64,000 nucleotides of DNA, taken from the NCBI GenBank assembly GCA_946406115.1, contig OX291549.1, forward strand, positions 17,197,901-17,261,900. The letters run 5' to 3'. A program made the translations under genes and the position numbers. The notes beneath the pieces are model-generated. The model did no database searches. It was not told the DNA's origin and saw nothing but the letters and a program-made list of their open reading frames with translations. The first letter of the stretch is position 1. Every line of letters starts with the position of its first letter. Source of the DNA: Apoda limacodes (lineage: Eukaryota > Arthropoda > Insecta > Lepidoptera > Limacodidae). Below are positions 57,941 to 64,000 of the stretch, piece by piece.

Positions 57941-58539
57941 TACAATTATTTTGAAAAATTCTAATTAAGTAGCCTATAAGTACCTATAATGTATAAGTAT
58001 TAATTTAAAAATGGTAAAAGGTAAGTAAATATTTGTTCTTACATTTTACCATTATTAACATTATTATGATTTTAAAGTAAATTTTAAAAACGGTAGATAC
58101 CGTATGTGTGGGTCAAAATGTTACGAGGTACCGAGTTACCTACCTATTTTATTATCGTCCTTGCTGCTCTCCGTGAAAATATAAATGAATGTTAGCTCAG
58201 AAACCTCCTCCTATTTCAATTTTCATTCCTGCATATAAATAAAAATTTTTTTTAAAAAAAACTCGCATTACCTTCATAAGTTTGTATAAGTAGGTACTAG
58301 GTACCTATTTTCTCAGAGAGCGCGCCAAACAGAACGTCTAATACCTTTTCCAGTACAACCAATGAAATTCTTTTATGCCTATAACTTTTGCGCAAGTGGC
58401 AGCAATAAATTAACATGGTTTTATCGCAATCGGATAAACAATATGGCAGCACATTAAATACTTATTAAATTAAAAAAATAATGATGATAATTCATTTATA
58501 CTTCGTTAATGCTCAAAATATAGTATTTTTGGGTGAAAG

Positions 58540-58830
58540 TCATATCGCTTATCAGAATACTGACGTTCCAGCTATCCGACAAAATCATACCAGAATAAGG
58601 CGCGCGGCGCGGGGAAAGGGGGTCTTGCGTGCCTACCGTGCACTTCGGTAAAATGCTGCGTTTTTTTTTTCAAAACTTTTAAGGTGTGAATGACACAACG
58701 AAATTGCGCGCACTGCGAGACGGCATGCGGATTTCTGTGGTTTGTTATCCCACACACTAAGCAAAAGTATCCGCAGATAATAGTAGTTTAGGAGGTCGGA
58801 AAAAATCATGCCGGATGGGAGCTGTTAATA
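58540..58830. other. GC-rich patch of unknown nature
   Basis: Contains AAGGCGCGCGGCGCGGGGAA and GAAATTGCGCGCACTGCGAG. The minus-strand frame across it is not protein-like. It could be a promoter fragment or a repeat; no support either way. 57941-58539 shows no recognised feature. Confidence 0.3.
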
Positions 58831-58957
58831 GCGGGCGCTGGCTTTAAGTTATACATCAAAACGATTTACTACAGACTTGTAGGACATAATAAAGTCAACA
58901 AAAAATTCAACAATAGCATATAATATTTATCTCCTTAGATTTACTTACAGTACCAGC

Positions 58958-59090
58958 TATTGTGACAAATATATGTAGTGCTGATCCTTATTCTGTTTAA
59001 TACGTTAGTCACCTTAAGTATGAAATTATTATATATATATATATATATTAAACAGAATAAGGATCAGCACTACATATATTGGTCACAATA
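58958..59090. repeat. near-perfect 45-bp inverted repeat (hairpin MITE)
   Basis: The left arm 58958-59002 and right arm 59046-59090 are reverse complements with a single mismatch, separated by a 43-bp loop that is rich in (AT)n. The core arm text is TAGTGCTGATCCTTATTCTG. The near-identity implies a recent fold-back insertion or extrusion event. Confidence 0.85.
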
Positions 59091-59335
59091 TATAATATAT
59101 AATTATACTAGTTACACCATTTATAACTTTAGATCGGCTGGATCTATTTTTATGATTTTTGGATTTGTTATCGCTTCGAATAGCTAAAAAACTTTTTTTT
59201 CTCATACCTACCATTTTTATGTGGGTATATACGGAAGAGGCACTATGGCGAAACGTTTGCCAGGTCAGCTTGCGTAAAATAAAGTTGCCATTTACTAGAA
59301 ATCCCAGTACGCTAGTCAGAAACAATAAGTAGGCT

Positions 59336-59420
59336 CCCTCTGTAGCGAGCGACAGCGACAGCCAGAGCCTGCCGACCGAGAGAGCCGTAGTATAAAAGTG
59401 CCTATTTTTTCATAATTGTT
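59336..59420 (+). promoter_or_regulatory. TATA-containing promoter-like segment
   Basis: A CpG/GC-rich stretch (GCGAGCGACAGCGACAGCCA) is followed by GTAGTATAAAAGTGCC, a consensus TATA box, near 59390. No convincing first exon follows, so this could be chance or a transposon promoter. Confidence 0.25.
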
Positions 59421-59774
59421 AGTGTTGGTTAAAATATTTAAATTCCTGTTTTATTTTGGATTTCTCGAACTTTGGGTGCACATCGCCAACAGTTAGTATT
59501 TGTGTACATAAGGATTAGTAATAAATAGTACCTATTCTGTGGTATCTGTTTTGAGGGTGCTATCATCCTTAAAATATCGCTAAACCTTAGGTACATGTCG
59601 TATAATGGAGCTATACATTTATAGGTATCTGAATTGAAGGAACATTTCAGAATCCTTTTATTGCTAATAGCGAATATTACAACATAAAAGATTGCACCTT
59701 TCTTTCATCTTAGTCAACAAATATATAATAGGTTTCAAATCAAATCTATATATTTGAAATGTAATTTATCAGTT

Positions 59775-60225
59775 CAGACCAGAAACCCCTTTTTTTTTTA
59801 TTTAGAAAAACGCACGTTTCCGGACGATCTCGAAAATACCAAGTGAAAGCTCGTAATAGCTCGGAATTCTGCAATCAATTTTAAAATTGTCAGTGTAGTG
59901 GTTTTGATTTTGTTATGCTAACTTATGAGAACTAGAAGCCGGTTTTTTCAAATTTCCAAAAAACCGCGCTATTCCGGATGATCCCGAAAATACCATGTTA
60001 AAGCTCGAAATTTTGAGACCTATCTTGAAATTGTCAGTGTAGTGGTTTCAATTTTGTTGTGCTTACTTCAGACCAGAAATCAGTTTTTTTCTAATATCCG
60101 GAAAACCACTTTCAGGGAGATCTCAAATATGCCAAGTGAAAGCTCGTAAATGGCTCGAAATTTTGAGACTAGTCTCAATAATATGAGTAAGATAATTTCG
60201 GACCGTTATGCTTACTTTTGAGAAG
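59775..60225 (+). repeat. three-unit tandem repeat, period about 150 bp
   Basis: Each unit has CCGGA-GATC-C-AAAATACCA-GT-AAAGCTCG, GCTCG-AATT and (in the first two) TTGTCAGTGTAGTGGTTT-ATTTTGTT-TGCT. Units start at about 59775, 59935 and 60080. They are diverged. Confidence 0.65.
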
Positions 60226-60534
60226 TAAGCTAGTCAGGTAGTTTTTCTCGGTTTTCAGACTTTCCTTTTACTTTTGCAAAAAATGTATGCTAGGTGTGAT
60301 TTCTGATGAACAGTTTCGACTTACTTCCTTCTGGGACATTGACTCCGCCACGCAAAATACGCCGAGATCGTTAAAAGCTCGTCTAAATAATACTCGAAAA
60401 CATTTCTAACTCTAGTAAGTTATGTAAAATTGACCGAATTAAGAACCTCCTCCATTTTTTTAATTGACCAAAACCTAGTAATTTTTGAAATTTGTATGTA
60501 TAATCCAGTCCGTATACGTCCAGTTTGTGCTATA

Positions 60535-60755
60535 CCTACTGACAGTTTTAGCCTTAGCTTGTTCGAAAAATTTATGTTTGGACTCGTAGTTCAGATACTT
60601 GATATACCTACTTTATGAAAATTTGTACCCGAGGATTTATTGGGTGGGTAAAACTATAGAGGTGTTTTTGCTTACTGACTGTTTTAGCCTTAAATTTTGC
60701 GAAAAATTATGCTTGGACTCGTAGTTCAAATACTTGATATACTTTATGAAATAGT
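60535..60755 (+). repeat. two-unit tandem repeat, period about 135 bp
   Basis: ACTGACAGTTTTAGCCTTA ... GGACTCGTAGTTCAGATACT at 60535-60605 recurs as ACTGACTGTTTTAGCCTTA ... GGACTCGTAGTTCAAATACT at 60673-60740. It probably belongs to the same large element as 59775-60225. Confidence 0.65.
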
Positions 60756-61311
60756 AATAGTTTTCACACCCTATAATTAACCCGAATGTTTCAAGAATTT
60801 TTAAGTGCTTTTGTACTCCAAGAAAACTGGCAAAAACGTTGATTAAGAGCATATATTAACAATAAAAGTGCAAATACATAATAAAAATCCCTATTTTGGG
60901 GTAATTTCTGCTAATTTAAGGGTGTAGCCCCAATTTCCTGAAAGCGAAACCCCGATTTTCGTGATCAGCGACCCAAAAAACTAGACCAAATCTCATGGTG
61001 GCCACAAAGAATACAACCAAACCCGTAGGTATACGGACTGGATTACTATCCCCAATATAAAAAGACGTACCATGTTATTTTAATATAAAGTAGTAAGTAA
61101 AAAACTTTTTCGTTCTTTAGTCGACTATGATAGTTTTCCTTTAAATTTCGTTATATATGTTACTGCTATGATTTTTTTCACACCCAATAACAGCCATTTA
61201 GCTACCGCTAACAAAAAAATATTTCGCAAACGCGTAGCTGAATCGAAAAATGCTTTTCACACACCCTGAATAATTTTAAAAAAGCTACCCAACGACACCC
61301 CACACTTTGGG

Positions 61312-61694
61312 GTTAGGGCCGTAGCTAGAGTTGAATCTAAGGTAGGGCAGCGGTGGTTTTAGGTAGGGCGGAAGCAATATTGTACCTGCTTGTGAGCGTA
61401 AGATAGCAGGAGGGGTGAAAATAAGAGCAAAATGGTTACATAATGCCATCTATGAAAAGAATATAGAATTATTTATAAATATGATTGTAAAAAACCATGG
61501 TTAATTCATAATTAATTTGATAAATGTCGCTAGTATTAATAATTATTTTTTTATTAATTTATACTATGAAAAAAAAAACACATATATTAAACCTTAGTTT
61601 ATGGTATTTTCAAGGTTTTAAGGTATAAATATTTTAAGGTAGGGCCGTAGCTAAGGGGGGCATTGCCCCACAATGCCCCCCTTAGCTACGGCCG
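61312..61694. mobile_element. short DNA transposon with GGGCCGTAGCTA terminal repeats
   Basis: GGGCCGTAGCTAG near 61317 and TTAGCTACGGCC at 61682-61693 form opposing ends. Internal to the right end is a perfect hairpin (61643-61665 with 61671-61693). A terminal inverted repeat in a piece of about 380 bp, with no coding capacity, fits a non-autonomous element. Confidence 0.5.
61643..61693. repeat. perfect 23-bp stem hairpin with 5-base loop
   Basis: 61643-61665 (starting GGCCGTAGCTAAGGGG) is exactly complementary to 61671-61693; the loop is CCCCA. Such a stem could also pause replication or act in RNA. Confidence 0.85.
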
Positions 61695-61699
61695 TGCAG

Positions 61700-62640
61700 T
61701 CGCCCCGATCGCCCCCCGCTGGATCCTCCCCCTGCGTGTACTATAATTTGACTGACACGCTAGACGTGTCACACACAGGCTCTACACAGTCTGAGATATT
61801 AGCATATGATATTTTAAGAACTTTTGGTCCATTTTAGTTTTGACGCGTCTGCCATTGGCTATGAATCGGTTGAGATGCTGAAGACGGTGCAGTAAAGGCT
61901 GCCTTATGAGCAAGTGTGTTGAAATAGTAGATTGAGTCACAAGGGACCAAAATAATGTATTTATGGCGAGCATATGGCGAGAGCGATTATGTGAATCTAG
62001 AGCGAAGCGACGGATTGCAAACTTACTTTACCGCAAATTCTTAAGACAATTGACACTACAGGAAATAGTGTTCCAAAATCAAAAGTAATTTCGTCACTGT
62101 TATTAAAGTGCACAGGAATGACAATTTAAGTATATTGGCAAACATGTGGCATATGATATAAGATATTCTTCCACGTTGCAGCTCAGTTATATTATTTTTA
62201 GCTCAGTTCAGTTTTAATGTAAGCAACGAAACCGTCATTTTGGTTGGAGTTGCGCTTGAAGTGAAAGGTGTCATAATTGGGGATAGAAGGGAAGTTTGTC
62301 ACACTAGAGTTAGTTCCAGCTTTACGTTAAAACTAGTATATCACATTCAAAATTTAGTCTAGTCAAAAATATTTCAAATTGGGAAAAGTTACGGGAAATG
62401 CTTCTGATTTTGAGTAAGGACTTTTAAACAGTTTACATTATGAGTAGAAACCAGCAGGGAGTTGCAAGACTGAGGGTCAGTAATATATGATGGGATAGAC
62501 GAGTAAAAAATATTCATCCCTACTTTACGTGTAGGGACGTTTTTCCCCGAAAAAATATTTCTTTTAAATTTTATTTTACCACTTTGTCTGCCTAATTAAT
62601 ATTCATTATCATTACACATAATCCATGCTACACATTTCAT
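61700..62640. other. intergenic, no firm feature
   Basis: Contains a GC-rich edge (CCCCGATCGCCCCCCGCTGG at about 61702) and AT-rich text; short frames only. Nothing recognised. Confidence 0.45.
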
Positions 62641-62644
62641 TTTT

Positions 62645-62740
62645 CTAGTACTAATGGTCTCTGAGCAAAGCCGCCGACAGACGGACGGACATGGCGAAAC
62701 TATAAGGGTCCTTGTTGACGACGGAACCCTAAAAAATTGA
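62645..62740 (+). repeat. dispersed repeat family B, fragment
   Basis: GCCGACAGACGGACGGACAT, CGAAACTATAAGGGTCC and GACGGAACCCTAAAAA are family B end signals. Confidence 0.55.
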
Positions 62741-62832
62741 CTGTCGAGTTTCTTCTACAGCAAAAGATGTTTGTCCTGCTGATTGTGCCATCACAAATGA
62801 AATCCTTTAAGGGATACAAAATAAATGGTTCG

Positions 62833-62981
62833 TTATATACATTCAATATTTATTCTTAAAACATACTCGTGAAAATACTTAAAGGTTAATACAATATAAT
62901 ACCCAGCTTCTTGGCAACGTCTAATACTATCTTTAGCTCTTCTTAATTCATTATTTATCAGTATTTTTTTTCCCATCGGAT
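62833..62981 (-). CDS. possible terminal exon of an unrecognised gene
   Basis: On the minus strand, an acceptor-like ATTCTTTTCAG at 62992-62982 is followed by a frame (two bases, then 48 codons and TAA) reading PMGKKILINNELRRAKDSIR then RCQEAGYYIVL. The basic, helical first 30 residues look protein-like, but I do not recognise the family. The other two frames stop within 10 codons. The rest of the gene would lie to the right of the window. It may instead be intronic or chance sequence. Confidence 0.3.
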
Positions 62982-63799
62982 CTGAAAAGAATTATAATGT
63001 TACAAGGCAGGTAAAGTGTTACGAACTAAGTTGTAATGTACGATAAAATAATCAGAAATTCGTGTGTTTCTTTATATCATTGTTTTTCAATGAGATTCCC
63101 ACAAAATTATCATCATTTTGGCCCTGGGATAAGTGCAGAACTAAGCAGGCATTAGTGGTACCCGTAGCTACTTGCATAGGTGTCGGTTCACAGGAGTTTT
63201 ACGTCCCGTATTCTAGACTATACTGTACAAATTAACTTCGACTAAAAATATTTATAGGAATTTTTATTTATTTTAAAGGCAGGTTAGAGTTCAAAGTACA
63301 TTACTGCCGCGGCTCGCTAATGCAGCAAAACCGTGAGTATGTGGGCTGAGGCGTAGCCGAGGCGCGCGTCACTGAGTCCGGTTATACTCAATAAGTGGCA
63401 AAGGTAAATTTAAACAATAACATAATAACTAATATGTTTATTCAAAAAAGTAATTATATTGACAATAATAAAAATAGCTTAGGTAATTTTGCCACCAATT
63501 TGGCGCGATCAAATATCGATTTCTTTTTTTACTTTTTTTTGTTGAGCCAGTCCTAAATTTGAATGAAACTTGATGAGCTTGATCTCTTTAGTTGTCAATG
63601 TTGAAACAAAAGTTCGCTCCATTTTAAAATTACATATTCGACCGCTCGAGCGGCCGGCAAAATGATTACGGTGCCGCTTTCGGCGTACGATTCATCCCAA
63701 ATAAGCTTGTGCAAGATATGGTTTCATATCGTAGCATGTTTGAGAAAAGTAACTTTACAATAGTCCCCAGAAGCGTATTAGTTTAAGTGACACTGTTGA
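62982..63799. other. right-end flank, no firm feature
   Basis: AT-rich with two GC patches: GCCGCGGCTCGCTAATGCAG and AGGCGTAGCCGAGGCGCGCG near 63305-63370, and the palindrome CCGCTCGAGCGG near 63644. Neither is linked to a recognised gene. Confidence 0.4.
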
Positions 63800-63940
63800 T
63801 GTCTTAGTAAAAGTCTATACCCAAACAAATAGTCTCTAACACAATTTTTTTTTTAAAAGTATATATATATTTACTATATATCCTATTAAAAAAAAACTTT
63901 GTGTTAGACTATTTGTTTTGGTATACTTTTACTAAGACTA
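63800..63940. repeat. imperfect inverted repeat (MITE-like hairpin)
   Basis: The left arm (about 63801-63842, TCTTAGTAAAAGTCTATACC ... CTAACACAA) pairs with the right arm (about 63898-63939, TTGTGTTAGACTATTTGTTT ... TTTTACTAAGA). A T-run, (TA)n and A-run lie between them. It resembles the fold-back at 58958-59090. Confidence 0.75.
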
Positions 63941-64000
63941 AATTGAGATCTGATTGTATAGACATACAAAAACTCACCAGCTGTATACATAACTTGTTTT

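Overview
This is a eukaryotic, AT-rich, repeat-dense window that almost certainly comes from a moth or butterfly (Lepidoptera). The evidence is spliced genes with GT-AG introns, insect orthologues, and repeats that I recognise as typical of lepidopteran genomes: a tRNA-derived SINE, two short dispersed non-autonomous families, several decayed non-LTR retrotransposons and a Tc1-type transposase relic. No operons, CRISPR arrays or prokaryotic genes are present.

Layout of host genes. (1) 1706-30435, minus strand: the first five coding exons of slingshot (ssh), the cofilin phosphatase. They give residues 1-173 of the SSH N-terminal domain, and all exon phases agree. The phosphatase domain must lie beyond the left edge. 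Intron 2 is about 20.7 kb and packed with repeats. Intron 4 holds two decayed copies of exon 4. (2) 45154-49421, plus strand: LYRM9, a 79-residue mitochondrial LYR-family protein in two exons. Its 4 kb intron holds RTE-like and CR1-like retrotransposon relics. (3) 50315-52357, plus strand: PLK4 (SAK), the centriole-duplication kinase, in one uninterrupted 680-codon frame. It keeps the kinase domain, the phosphodegron and the polo-box 1/2 region, but I see no third polo box. (4) 54614-54693, plus strand: a THAP zinc-finger first exon whose continuation I could not find. (5) 62833-62981, minus strand: a possible terminal exon of an unrecognised gene.

Between ssh and LYRM9 (30.4-45.1 kb) the DNA is almost entirely mobile-element debris. 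It holds three copies of one jockey/CR1-like non-LTR element (31.8-33.3, 37.0-39.1 and 43.45-44.52 kb), a 121-bp-period minisatellite (34.77-35.42 kb), a Tc1 transposase relic interrupted by a 141-bp insertion with a 10-bp target duplication (40.7-41.6 kb), and SINEs. To the right of PLK4 (52.7-64 kb) there are dispersed repeats, tandem repeats and several near-perfect hairpins, which are likely young MITE-type elements.

The genes do not form a functional cluster. Slingshot acts on actin, PLK4 on centrioles and LYRM9 in mitochondria, and their adjacency is ordinary gene order. I did not find a convincing undescribed biological system. The observations most worth checking are the decayed tandem copies of ssh exon 4, the apparently PB3-less intronless PLK4, the intron-like insertion in the Tc1 relic, and the long young hairpins.
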